Source of the DNA: an uncultured Acidobacteriota bacterium
Lineage (GTDB): Bacteria > Acidobacteriota > Terriglobia > Bryobacterales > Bryobacteraceae
DNA length: 36,946 nucleotides
Assembly: GCA_900696665.1 (NCBI GenBank)
Contig: CAADGY010000321.1
Coordinates: 1 to 36,946, forward strand
Direction of reading: 5' to 3'
Shown: one piece after another, positions 17,815 through 26,412 of the stretch
Layout: every line of letters begins with the position of its first letter
Position numbering within the stretch: the first letter of the stretch is position 1
The notes under the pieces: generated by a model
What the model saw: the letters and a program-made list of their open reading frames with translations, nothing else
Told to the model about the DNA's origin: nothing
The model's database searches: none
Position numbers and translations under genes: made by a program

Positions 17815-19775
17815 GGCTTCTCTCCCCAGATCCACTCGCTGAACCAGTCATAATTGTGCTGCATCACGGCACGCTGCTCCCGCGGCTTGTCGATGCTGTG
17901 GCCGAGGCCTTTGTACACGATCAGCCTCGAGGGTACCCCGCGATCCTGAAGCGCCTGGAACAATTCGTAGGCGTTGGGAATGGGAACACGGCGGTCGTTC
18001 TCGCCGTGCTGGATCAGCGTGGGCGTCCTGGCCCGGTTGATGTAAGTGATAGGCGAGGTCTTGCGGTAAATCTCAGGGTCGTCCCACGGCGTGGCTTTGA
18101 GATATTGACGTGTAAAAGGGTGGATATCGGTATTGACGTAATAGGTGGTCCAGTTTGAAATACCGGCTCCTGCGGAAACCGCCTTGAACCGGTCGCCGTA
18201 GGCGCCGAGAAAAGCGGCGATGTAGCCGCCCTGGCTCCAGCCCATGGCACCGACGCGGGTCCGGTCGGCCATCCCTTTGGCAATGAGATAATCCACACCC
18301 GAAACAATGTCCTGGTAGTCCCCAATGCCGAGATTGCGAACATTCAGGGAACGAAACCGCTCGCCATATCCGGCGGACCCCCGGTAATTCGGTTTCAGGA
18401 TCAGCGCTCCCTTGGCGGCGAACAGTTCCAGCGGATAGTAGCGATCCGGCGCCAGAACCGGACGGTCTACCCCGGTGGGTCCTCCATGAATCACTACCAG
18501 CAGCGGGTATTTTTTCCGAGGCTCGTAATCGGGCGGCTTCAGCAGCACACCTTCGATGATCGTGCCATCGGGCGACTTCCACTCGATAACCTCGCGCGTT
18601 GCGGGATTGAACGGGCGCCACTGCTCGGCCATGTTGGTAACGGCCCGCGGTTGGAACCCCTTTACGGGAGAGACAAAGATTTCCTCGGCCGAGCCTTGGG
18701 AAGCTCCAGCGAACGCAATCTGGGAGAGATCTTTCGTGAAAGAGAAGCGCGTGGCGACCAGCCGGTCCGGTTTCGACACGCGTTGAAGAGCTTTCGTCGC
18801 CGGGTCGATTCGAAACAGATGCGCGGTGGTGCGCTGGCTGGCGGAGAAATAGATCCCATCGGAGCCCCAGGCGATCAGAGTGGGATTTTCATCGAACCTC
18901 TCCGACAGAATCGCTGGAGGGCCGCCCCCGGCGGAAACGATTCCGATGCGCCGGTTCATGTAGTAGAAATACTGCTGGCCCGCCGCTGTTTCAAAAGCGA
19001 TCTGTTTACCGTCCGGCGACCAGACGGGATTCGTCTCCGGACCCGGAGTGCCGACGAGATTCCTTACCGTGCGGATGCTCACGTCGGCGACGTAGAGATC
19101 CGAAGTCTCTGAAGAACCCGCATCCGGATCTTTAGCCGCGGTGAACGCGATTTGCGTCGAATCCGGCGACCAGGCGAAATCGCCCACCGTGTACTTTTCG
19201 CCGGAGGTTAGCTGCCGCGGCTTTGCCTTTTCTTTCGACTCGGTGGCAACCGGAATGATCCACAGATGCTTCATCGTGAAATCGCTGCGAACCACTACGA
19301 AATCGCCATATTTCTCCTTGCGCTCCTTCCGCTCCTCGGTGTCGGGTCCCGGCGCGGTGAACGCAATGTGCCGGCCGTCGGGAGACCATTCGATGTCCTC
19401 GATGCCGGTATCGAATTCCGTGAGCTGCGTCGCCTCACCGCCTGTTGGGGAGATCACGTATATTTGCTGCTTCTCACCGCGTTCGGAAAGAAAAGCGATG
19501 AGTTTGCCATCCGGCGACCACTTCGGATTCGTTGCCGATTTGGTGCCTTTGGTCAACTGGTATCGCTCGCCGGTCGCCAGCATCACCACCCAGATTTCCG
19601 TGTGAAAAACGTTGTCCTTCCAGTTCGGTTCCTGCACCTGGTAGGCGACAAAGCGGGCCGTGGGTGCAATTACAGGGTTCGATACCGTTTTAATTTCGAG
19701 CGACTGGTCGATCGACGGCACCTGGCCCAGCAGCCCGGAACTCAAAATCAACGCGAGGCCCACCGCGGGACGCAT
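17802..19775 (-). CDS. S9-family prolyl-oligopeptidase-like peptidase, secreted
   Basis: 657 residues with a signal peptide (about 1-18). The N-terminal half is a propeller with PD40-like repeats (NPKWSPDGKLIAF, DIEWSPDGRHIAF, DFAWSPDSTQIAF, NPVWSPDGKQIAF). From about 400 the alpha/beta-hydrolase domain carries the catalytic triad: Ser514 in GWSQGG, Asp594 in GENDRRVP and His626 in GLGHS, with the oxyanion segment VVIHGGPTG near 427-435. This is the acylaminoacyl-peptidase/dipeptidyl-peptidase branch of S9, which cleaves short peptides in the periplasm. All catalytic residues are present, so it should be active. It diverges from the galactonate dehydratase gene with 76 nt between starts. Confidence 0.93.
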   Translation of the reverse strand: MRPAVGLALILSSGLLGQVPSIDQSLEIKTVSNPVIAPTARFVAYQVQEPNWKDNVFHTEIWVVMLATGERYQLTKGTKSATNPKWSPDGKLIAFLSERGEKQQIYVISPTGGEATQLTEFDTGIEDIEWSPDGRHIAFTAPGPDTEERKERKEKYGDFVVVRSDFTMKHLWIIPVATESKEKAKPRQLTSGEKYTVGDFAWSPDSTQIAFTAAKDPDAGSSETSDLYVADVSIRTVRNLVGTPGPETNPVWSPDGKQIAFETAAGQQYFYYMNRRIGIVSAGGGPPAILSERFDENPTLIAWGSDGIYFSASQRTTAHLFRIDPATKALQRVSKPDRLVATRFSFTKDLSQIAFAGASQGSAEEIFVSPVKGFQPRAVTNMAEQWRPFNPATREVIEWKSPDGTIIEGVLLKPPDYEPRKKYPLLVVIHGGPTGVDRPVLAPDRYYPLELFAAKGALILKPNYRGSAGYGERFRSLNVRNLGIGDYQDIVSGVDYLIAKGMADRTRVGAMGWSQGGYIAAFLGAYGDRFKAVSAGAGISNWTTYYVNTDIHPFTRQYLKATPWDDPEIYRKTSPITYINRARTPTLIQHGENDRRVPIPNAYELFQALQDRGVPSRLIVYKGLGHSIDKPREQRAVMQHNYDWFSEWIWGEKPQAK

Positions 19776-19851
19776 ATCTATCTATTATCTGGTGCCCGGT
19801 TGCGCTGTGGGCATCCGTCGCGGTAGATTGGCCCCTTCCACAGGAGGGCAT

Positions 19852-21081
19852 ATGAAGATTCGCAGATCGGGAGGAACGCTGACGCGGCGCGCGCTTGCCG
19901 CCGGGGGCCTGGGGGCGATCACCGCCCTTTCCGCACAGGAAACCCGGAAAGACGCGCCCATTTCGCCGAAAGACAAATTGAAGGTTACGCGGCTCGAAAC
20001 CTTTCTGGTAAAACCCCGCTGGCTGTTCCTGAAGATCCATACGAATGCGGGTGTCACCGGCCTCGGAGAACCCATTACAGAGGGACGCGCACTGACTTGC
20101 GCCGAGGCGGTGAAAGAGGTGGAGCCCTACCTGGTAGGGAAGGACCCCCGGCAAGTGGCGCATCACTGGCAGGCCATCTACCGGCATGCTTTCTACCGGG
20201 GCGGCCCTATCCTCACCAGCGTGCTCAGCGGGATTGACCAGGCACTGTGGGACATCAAAGGCAAAGCATTGGGCGTTCCGGTGTACGAGCTGTTGGGAGG
20301 CCCTACGCGAACACGTGTTCGCGTTTACGCGCACGCGCGTTCAGCCGATCAAATCCAGCAACGGCTGAAGGAAGGGTTCACTGCGTTCAAGACCGGTCCG
20401 GCGAAACGGCGGCCGTCCCGTTATGTGGAAACTCCGGCCGAGGTGCAGTACGCCGCCGAGAAATTCGCGGAATTCCGGAAAACTGTGGGAAACGATATTG
20501 ACATCGGTATCGACTTCCACGGCGCCATCAGCCCGGCTACGGCCAAGCTGCTGATTAAGGCGCTGGAGCCGTATCAGCCCATGTTCATCGAAGAGCCGTG
20601 CCAGGCGCAGAACCACGACGTCATGGCGGAGATCGCGCGTGGTACCCATCTGCCCATCGCCACGGGCGAGCGTGTATTTACAAAATGGGGTTTCCGGGAA
20701 GTGCTCGAGAAGGGGGCCGCGACGATCTTACAACCGGACCTTTGCCATGCCGGCGGCATCACGGAATGCCGTCTGATTGCGGGCATGGCCGAAGCGTATT
20801 ATGCGTCGATCGCACCGCACAATCCGCTTGGACCCATTTCCCTCGCCGCGGGTGTGCAACTGGCGGCGTCGATCCCGAACTTCTTGTGCCAGGAACAGGT
20901 CTCCCTCGGCGAAGGATATCTGAAACAGCCGTTCAAGGTTCGGGAAGGATACCTGGAACTTCCCACAGGCCCAGGCCTGGGCATTGAATTGGATGAGAAT
21001 GCCATGGCGGATAAGTTGGGCCACGACTGGCGCAACCCCGAAAGCTACGACGCCGACGACGGCAGCGTCGTGGACTGGTAG
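19852..21081 (+). CDS. dgoD: D-galactonate dehydratase, enolase superfamily, with Tat-like leader
   Basis: 409 residues from the ATG at 19852, selected by AGGAGGG at 19842-19848. The enzyme dehydrates D-galactonate to 2-keto-3-deoxy-galactonate. Expected residues are all present: metal ligands Asp221 (DFHG), Glu247 (FIEEP) and Glu273 (TGER), and catalytic His223 and His323 (APHNPLGP). From memory of E. coli DgoD (183, 209, 235, 185, 285), every one is shifted by exactly 38 residues, a near gap-free alignment. ILQPDLCHAGGITEC is also characteristic of this family. The 30-residue leader contains TRR followed by a hydrophobic stretch ending in ALSAQE, like a twin-arginine export signal, which is odd for a catabolic enzyme. 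Gluconate or other aldonic acids are alternative substrates. Confidence 0.88.
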   Translation: MKIRRSGGTLTRRALAAGGLGAITALSAQETRKDAPISPKDKLKVTRLETFLVKPRWLFLKIHTNAGVTGLGEPITEGRALTCAEAVKEVEPYLVGKDPRQVAHHWQAIYRHAFYRGGPILTSVLSGIDQALWDIKGKALGVPVYELLGGPTRTRVRVYAHARSADQIQQRLKEGFTAFKTGPAKRRPSRYVETPAEVQYAAEKFAEFRKTVGNDIDIGIDFHGAISPATAKLLIKALEPYQPMFIEEPCQAQNHDVMAEIARGTHLPIATGERVFTKWGFREVLEKGAATILQPDLCHAGGITECRLIAGMAEAYYASIAPHNPLGPISLAAGVQLAASIPNFLCQEQVSLGEGYLKQPFKVREGYLELPTGPGLGIELDENAMADKLGHDWRNPESYDADDGSVVDW

Positions 21082-21348
21082 AGGCGGGAAACTGTCCCGG
21101 ACTCGGCGTATCAACCCTCGTTGGTACTGATTGTCACGCCGGGATACCGCCGGCTTGCTTCCCCGCTCAATCGGCTGGTGAGCGCGGGGAGTCCCGCTCG
21201 AGGAATATCCGTTCAGTTCCAGGTTCATGTGGTTTCCGTTGGTTTCCGTTGAGTCCCTTGACCTTCTATCTCGGATTTGTTAATTGGGTAACGATTGGAG
21301 CCATCGTTCTGCACGGACGGTTGGTCTCAATGCTTCGGGGTAAAACTT
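21082..21348. other. Intergenic region between dgoD and the second receptor
   Basis: About 267 nt with no gene. CCCCGCTCA (21161-21169) and the complement TGAGCGcgGGG (21178-21188) form an imperfect GC-rich hairpin that could end dgoD transcripts. A tandem decamer GGTTTCCGTT occurs twice at 21231-21250. TTGACC (21258-21263) with TAATTG 17 nt later is a possible but weak promoter for the receptor. Confidence 0.45.
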
Positions 21349-24300
21349 ATGAAACAAACCATACAGCTACTGTTACTGTCAGCGATCATTGCCGCTAGCG
21401 CTTTCGGACAATCCCTTAACACGGGAACCTTCGCAGGCACCGTATACGACGCGAGCGGCGCCGTTATTCCCGGCGCCACAGTTCGCATCACCAGCGAGAA
21501 TACCGCCTTCCAGCGCGAAACCAAGGCGGACGCGGAAGGCAACTATCAACTTCTGCAGGTTCCCACCGGCACCTACACCATCGAATTCGAACGGGAAGGG
21601 TTCCAGAAATCCGTACAGAAGGGCGTCGCGATCAGCGCCGGGCAGAACCTGCGCATAAACGGCACCCTCACGCTGGGCTCGGTGAACGAGACGGTAGAGG
21701 TAGAGGCGCGAGTGGCGCAGGTAGACACGACGTCGGCGAACGTCGGCGCCACGGTCTACGGCTCTCAGGTGCAGGAACTGGCGCTCACAACGCGCAGCTT
21801 TACACAACTGATCACGCTGCAACCCGGAGTCGCCTCGAACCAGGCGCAACAGCCTGGATTCGGGTCGAACACCAGTGTGCCGTTTTCCTTCAACGGAGGC
21901 CAGCAAAGCTCCAACAACTGGCTTCTCGACGGAGGCCGCAACGCCGATACTTACAACGGCAACAACCTGACGATGGTCAATCTGGATGCCATTGCCGAAG
22001 TGCGCATCGAACGCAACGCCTATTCGGCGGAGTACGGGCGCAATGCCGGAGCCCAGGTGAATGTCATCACACGCTCGGGCACAAACCAGTTTCATGGCTC
22101 CGTCTTCGAGTTTTTCCGCAACGACAAACTGGACTCCAGAAACTTTTTCGCAACCGCGAAGCCCAAGAACCGCTATAACAATTTTGGCTGGACGCTCGGC
22201 GGTCCCATCAAGCAGGACAAGGTGTTCTTCTTTCTCTCCAACGAGTACCGGCGAATCATACAGACCACCGGAACCCGCACTTCCACCGTTCCCACGGCCG
22301 GGCAACTCGCGGGGGATTTTTCGGGTAGACGCATCATCAACGACCCCTTGACGGGACAACCGTTCCCGAACAACCGGATTCCCGTGGGCAGGCTGGATCC
22401 AAACGCGCTCGCGTTGATTCGAGGCTATTACGCCGGGCCGACGCCCGGATTCCAGCAAGGGGCGCTGAATTTCACATCGTCGGCGCCCGACGGCACGAAA
22501 TACCGGTCGGGGCTGGGCCGTGTCGATTACAACTACAGCCCGACGATGACTTTCTTCGGGCGCTATAACATCGACAGTACGCGTCTGGACAGCCCATATG
22601 GTCTCTTCGCCGCCAACAGTATGCCGGGTGTTGCCGCTTCCGAGCAGGCCCATATTATGTACACGGCCAACGCCTCCATGAACTGGACCATCCGCCCAAC
22701 GCTGCTCAACCAGTTCACGATGGCCTGGTATCACGGATCGATGGCGATCTCCACGGTGCCGTTCGCCGCCCGCGACCGCGTTCCCGAATTTCGCGTCCCC
22801 AGGTACTTCGACACCGAGACGGATTCGGCGGGTTTTATTCCAGGTATCAGCATGAGCGCGCCGTATGCCGGAATCAGCATCCTCTGGCCCCAGAACATCT
22901 CGCACTATACCTGGGAACTCATGGATAACATGAGCTGGATCAAGGGCCGCCACATCTTTAAGTTTGGGGGGGCGCTGAGCCGGGAAAACAAGACACAGAA
23001 TTCCAGCAACATCAACAACAATGGAACCTTTACATTCAACGGTTCTTACAGCGGGGATGCACTGGCCGATCTGCTGTTGGGCCGGGCATTTTCCTACTCG
23101 GAAACTTCTCAGCACCGGATGGGCAGTGCAAAGTTCAACGGTGTTGGACTGTATTTTCAGGACCAGTTCCGCGCGACAAACCGCCTGACGGTCACCGCGG
23201 GATTAAGGTGGGAGTTTTTCCAACCCGAGCACGATCCGGACGGGCTGATATCGTACTTCGATCCGAATGCCTTCGACCGGGCGGATGCCGCGGTTGTGCT
23301 GTCGAACGGGGAGATTCAACCAGGCACCGAGAACTTCGGTAACGGCATCCGGGTGGCATGTGAGACTTCGGAGTTCGGCTGTGCGGTCACCAATACCCGT
23401 TACAAAACTTTCGCCCCGCGAGTGGGCTTCTCTTACGCGCTGACGCAGGACCAGATGACGGTAGTGCGCGGCGGATATGGAATCTTCCACGACCGGTGGT
23501 CGCAGTTTGTCTCGAGTTCGCGCAACAACTATCCGTTCAACCAGAGCATTTCGATTTACAACACGCTGTTCTCCAATCCCGCTCAGGGGACGCGGCGCAT
23601 TTTTCCGTCAAACGTGACGAACATGATGTCACCTTGGGAAGTGCCGTATATGCAGAAATGGTCGTTGGACTTGCAGCGGCAACTGTTCGGCGACCTAGTG
23701 GTCACGGTGGGATATGTCGGATCGAAGGGAACGCACCTGATCCATACGTTGGATATCAACCAGCCGCGGCCCAGCCTGGCCATTGCGACGGGCCAGGTCA
23801 GCCCGAACGCGGTCCGGCCATATCCGGGATTCGCCGCCATCACATCCTATTCGACGTCAGCCGATTCTATGTACCACTCGCTGCAAGCTTCCGGCGTACG
23901 CCGTTTCGCCGGCGGCCTGTCGATCCAGGCCTCCTATACCTGGAGCAAATCGATTGACAACGTGATCACTCCGTTCAACATTTACTGGGACAACGCGTTG
24001 AATCGCGGCCTCTCGAGTTTCGACCGCCGCCACATGCTGATCACAAGCTACATTTGGGAGATTCCGCTTGCGAAGTCCACAACGGGGTGGAAGAAGAAAG
24101 TCCTGGATGGCTGGCAGATTTCCGGTATCTCCAGCTTCCAATCAGGCAATCCCCTTACCATCGGAATCAGTGGCGACCGGGCAGGAACCGGCGCCGGGGG
24201 GCAACGTCCGAACCTGATCGCAGCGGTCGACAGGCCGCGCGAACTACGCCAGTGGTTCAGCACGTCGTCGTTTGCTCTGCCGACTCAGGGTACGTTCGGT

Positions 24301-24537
24301 AACGCTGGACGGTCGCTGGTCATCGGACCAGGCATCAACAATTGGGACGTGTCGTTCAGCAAGCGGACCGAGTTGACGGAATCAGTACTACTGCAGTTCC
24401 GTGCCGAATTCTTCAACCTCTTCAACCATGCGCAGTGGAGCGGAGTAGGAACCACATTCGGAAGCGGAACGTTCGGGCAGGTTACGAGCGCCCGCGACCC
24501 GCGCATCGGCCAACTGGGGCTGCGCCTGCTGTTCTGA
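21349..24537 (+). CDS. Oar-like TonB-dependent receptor, second copy
   Basis: 1062 residues from the ATG at 21349, which starts a signal peptide (MKQTIQLLLLSAIIAASAFG); the 18-codon in-frame extension upstream is unlikely. A carboxypeptidase-regulatory-like domain spans about 25-105 (GTVYDASGAVIPGATVRI), then the plug with SFNGGQQSSNNWLLDGG and a long barrel ending GLRLLF with a terminal Phe. It shares the layout of the receptor at 6951-10457 and local motifs such as FGQVTS and FNLFNH/FLNAFNH, but the two are clearly diverged paralogues. Its position between galactonate dehydratase and KDPG aldolase suggests it takes up a galactose- or galactonate-containing oligomer; that is inference from context. 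Confidence 0.93.
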   Translation: MKQTIQLLLLSAIIAASAFGQSLNTGTFAGTVYDASGAVIPGATVRITSENTAFQRETKADAEGNYQLLQVPTGTYTIEFEREGFQKSVQKGVAISAGQNLRINGTLTLGSVNETVEVEARVAQVDTTSANVGATVYGSQVQELALTTRSFTQLITLQPGVASNQAQQPGFGSNTSVPFSFNGGQQSSNNWLLDGGRNADTYNGNNLTMVNLDAIAEVRIERNAYSAEYGRNAGAQVNVITRSGTNQFHGSVFEFFRNDKLDSRNFFATAKPKNRYNNFGWTLGGPIKQDKVFFFLSNEYRRIIQTTGTRTSTVPTAGQLAGDFSGRRIINDPLTGQPFPNNRIPVGRLDPNALALIRGYYAGPTPGFQQGALNFTSSAPDGTKYRSGLGRVDYNYSPTMTFFGRYNIDSTRLDSPYGLFAANSMPGVAASEQAHIMYTANASMNWTIRPTLLNQFTMAWYHGSMAISTVPFAARDRVPEFRVPRYFDTETDSAGFIPGISMSAPYAGISILWPQNISHYTWELMDNMSWIKGRHIFKFGGALSRENKTQNSSNINNNGTFTFNGSYSGDALADLLLGRAFSYSETSQHRMGSAKFNGVGLYFQDQFRATNRLTVTAGLRWEFFQPEHDPDGLISYFDPNAFDRADAAVVLSNGEIQPGTENFGNGIRVACETSEFGCAVTNTRYKTFAPRVGFSYALTQDQMTVVRGGYGIFHDRWSQFVSSSRNNYPFNQSISIYNTLFSNPAQGTRRIFPSNVTNMMSPWEVPYMQKWSLDLQRQLFGDLVVTVGYVGSKGTHLIHTLDINQPRPSLAIATGQVSPNAVRPYPGFAAITSYSTSADSMYHSLQASGVRRFAGGLSIQASYTWSKSIDNVITPFNIYWDNALNRGLSSFDRRHMLITSYIWEIPLAKSTTGWKKKVLDGWQISGISSFQSGNPLTIGISGDRAGTGAGGQRPNLIAAVDRPRELRQWFSTSSFALPTQGTFGNAGRSLVIGPGINNWDVSFSKRTELTESVLLQFRAEFFNLFNHAQWSGVGTTFGSGTFGQVTSARDPRIGQLGLRLLF

Positions 24538-24612
24538 CCGGCTCTTGCGCTAACCATAGAAACCGGAAACGGTGAGGTCCGATCCGGCGTAGACTTGGTA
24601 AGATCAAGAGAA

Positions 24613-25284
24613 ATGAAGAAAGAGACTGTACTCTCCTTTATCAGGGACGTCGGTATCGTGCCTGTGGTGCGAACCAACAGCGCTGAGAGCGCCATCCGGT
24701 CGATCGAAGCGATCTACCGTGGCGGGATACGCGCCGCTGAGATTACCATGACTGTCCCCGGCGCGATCAAAGCGCTCGAAAAGGTGGCGGACCAGTTCGG
24801 CGATAAGATCGTGCTCGGGGCCGGCACAGTGCTCGACCCGGAAACCGCACGCGTCTGCATGCTCGCCGGTGCGGAATTTTTCGTTACCCCGGCGCTGCGT
24901 GTCTCCACTATAGAGATGGCAAAGCGCTATTCCAAGGTAATTTGCCCGGGGGCGCTCACGCCCACCGAGGTCATGACGGCATGGGACGCCGGCGCGGATA
25001 TTGTGAAAATTTTTCCGTGCGGGAACGTCGGCGGCCCCAAGTACATCAAAGCACTCAAGGCGCCCTTTCCGCACATCGAGATGATTCCAACGGGCGGCGT
25101 GAACCTGGAAACCGCCGGCGAGTTCCTGAAGGCCGGCGCGTGTGCCGTGGCGGTCGGCGGAGAACTGGTGGACGCAAAGACCATTGCAGAAGGCAAATTC
25201 GATGTGTTCGAGGAGAGGGCCAGGAAGTACCTCGAAGTCATTGCCAGGACAAGATCGGAGATGAAGGCCGCGGCGGCGGCGTAA
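24613..25284 (+). CDS. 2-dehydro-3-deoxy-phosphogluconate/galactonate aldolase (KDPG/KDPGal)
   Basis: 223 residues from the ATG at 24613 (an in-frame start 18 nt earlier is possible). Class I aldolase of the KDPG/KHG family: AAEITMTVPG carries the general acid/base Glu43, GAGTVLD and FVTPAL line the barrel, Lys132 in DIVKIFP is the Schiff-base lysine, and PTGGVN binds phosphate. It cleaves 2-keto-3-deoxy-6-phospho sugar acids to pyruvate and glyceraldehyde-3-phosphate. With dgoD upstream it fits the De Ley-Doudoroff galactonate route, but no KDGal kinase is present in the window, so the middle step must be encoded elsewhere. No signal peptide: a cytoplasmic enzyme, unlike the leader-bearing dehydratase. 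Confidence 0.9.
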   Translation: MKKETVLSFIRDVGIVPVVRTNSAESAIRSIEAIYRGGIRAAEITMTVPGAIKALEKVADQFGDKIVLGAGTVLDPETARVCMLAGAEFFVTPALRVSTIEMAKRYSKVICPGALTPTEVMTAWDAGADIVKIFPCGNVGGPKYIKALKAPFPHIEMIPTGGVNLETAGEFLKAGACAVAVGGELVDAKTIAEGKFDVFEERARKYLEVIARTRSEMKAAAAA

Positions 25285-25321
25285 GTGCGGCCGTCTGGCT
25301 TTTGTTAAACTGGTGCCGTTT

Positions 25322-25492
25322 ATGGCGATCAGCAAGGATTTACTAGAGATACTGGTTTGCCCGTTGTGCAGAGCCGATGTCGTGCTTCTCGAAAATGAGC
25401 GCGGCCTGAAGTGCGTGCAATGCAAACGGGTTTATCCCATTCGCGACGATATTCCCGTCATGCTGATTGACGAGGCCTCAATCGAAGAGTGA
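25322..25492 (+). CDS. Trm112-family small zinc-binding protein
   Basis: A 56-residue protein starting MAISKDLLEILVCPLC. Two zinc knuckle pairs are visible, CPLC (Cys13, Cys16) and CVQC (Cys31, Cys34), followed by the family-typical YPIRDDIPVML. This matches the Trm112/YcaR (UPF0434) family. Eukaryotic and archaeal Trm112 activates methyltransferases; in bacteria the small protein often sits next to LPS genes, as here, and its partner is not well defined. The TGA stop (25490-25492) overlaps the GTG start of the heptosyltransferase gene, so they should be co-translated. It appears to be the first gene of the long operon that follows. Confidence 0.9.
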   Translation: MAISKDLLEILVCPLCRADVVLLENERGLKCVQCKRVYPIRDDIPVMLIDEASIEE

Positions 25493-26412
25493 CTTCGTCA
25501 CGTACCGGAACCGTTCTGGACCGGGTGCCTCCAGGCGCCCGGGTGGCTATCATACGCTTACGTTCTTTGGGGGATTGTGTCCTCACCACCCCAGCGATAC
25601 GCCTGCTGAAAGAAGCACGAGCGGACCTCGAAACCGGTATTGTGGTGGAAGAGCGTTTCGCCGCAGTGTTCGAAGGCAACCCGGATGTATCTTGCATTCT
25701 CCGTCCCTGCACCGCCGATGTGGCAGCCTGGAGCCCCTTCCTCAGCGTGAACCTTCACGGAGGAACGCGGAGCTTGGCGTTGACCCTGGCATCGAACGCG
25801 CGCATCCGTGCGGGATTCCGCCACTTCCGCGGCGCCTGTCTGTATAGTGTGGGAATTCCCACCACGCAGGAGATTCTCGGAGTCACACGAAAAGTTCACA
25901 CCGCCGAACATCTGGCTTCTGCTATGTTTTATCTCGGCGTGCCGCAACGGGAGATCCCAAAATCGTTTTTGTTCGCCGGTGAAAGAGCCGAAGGCGGCAC
26001 GCCATACGCCGTACTGCATCCCTTCGCTTCAACGCCGCAAAAGACCTGGCCGGCGAATCGCTTTCTGGAGGTGGCGCGATGGGTCAACTCGGAGTGGAAC
26101 TTGGAACCGGTGTTCATCGGCACTCCCGGCGACGATCTGGCCGCGTTTTCGGCTTATCGCACCGTGGCGGCTTCGCTATCCGTAACGAAGACTCTCATTG
26201 CCGGCGCTTCCCTGTTCCTCGGTAACGATAGCGGGCCTGCACACATGGCTGCTGCTTTTTCCATTCCGCTGGTTGTGCTCTTTGGGCCTTCCGATGCTAC
26301 GATATGGGGTCCCTGGCGGGCGGCTTCCGAAACGCTGGTCCGGCAGCCGATTGAATATATCACTTCCGGGGAAGTGGTTCAGGCGTTGCAGAGGTTGCGG
26401 GTGAGCGTATGA
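25489..26412 (+). CDS. Glycosyltransferase family 9, heptosyltransferase-like
   Basis: 307 residues from a GTG start overlapping the Trm112 stop by 4 nt. The GT-B fold of GT9 enzymes is seen from VAIIRLRSLGDCVLTTPAI (N-terminal acceptor side) and the C-terminal donor motif GNDSGPAHMAAAFSIPLVVL followed by FGPSD. GT9 enzymes such as WaaC/WaaF add heptoses to the LPS core from ADP-heptose at the inner face of the cytoplasmic membrane. Which core sugar is added here cannot be said. The stop overlaps the msbA start by 4 nt (ATGA), linking core assembly to lipid A-core export. Confidence 0.9.
   Translation: MTSSRTGTVLDRVPPGARVAIIRLRSLGDCVLTTPAIRLLKEARADLETGIVVEERFAAVFEGNPDVSCILRPCTADVAAWSPFLSVNLHGGTRSLALTLASNARIRAGFRHFRGACLYSVGIPTTQEILGVTRKVHTAEHLASAMFYLGVPQREIPKSFLFAGERAEGGTPYAVLHPFASTPQKTWPANRFLEVARWVNSEWNLEPVFIGTPGDDLAAFSAYRTVAASLSVTKTLIAGASLFLGNDSGPAHMAAAFSIPLVVLFGPSDATIWGPWRAASETLVRQPIEYITSGEVVQALQRLRVSV

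Noticed and set aside
21379-23115. 578-codon open frame antisense to the second receptor
   Set aside because: No family motifs and wholly inside a conserved receptor gene; long antisense frames are expected from the codon bias of GC-rich DNA.
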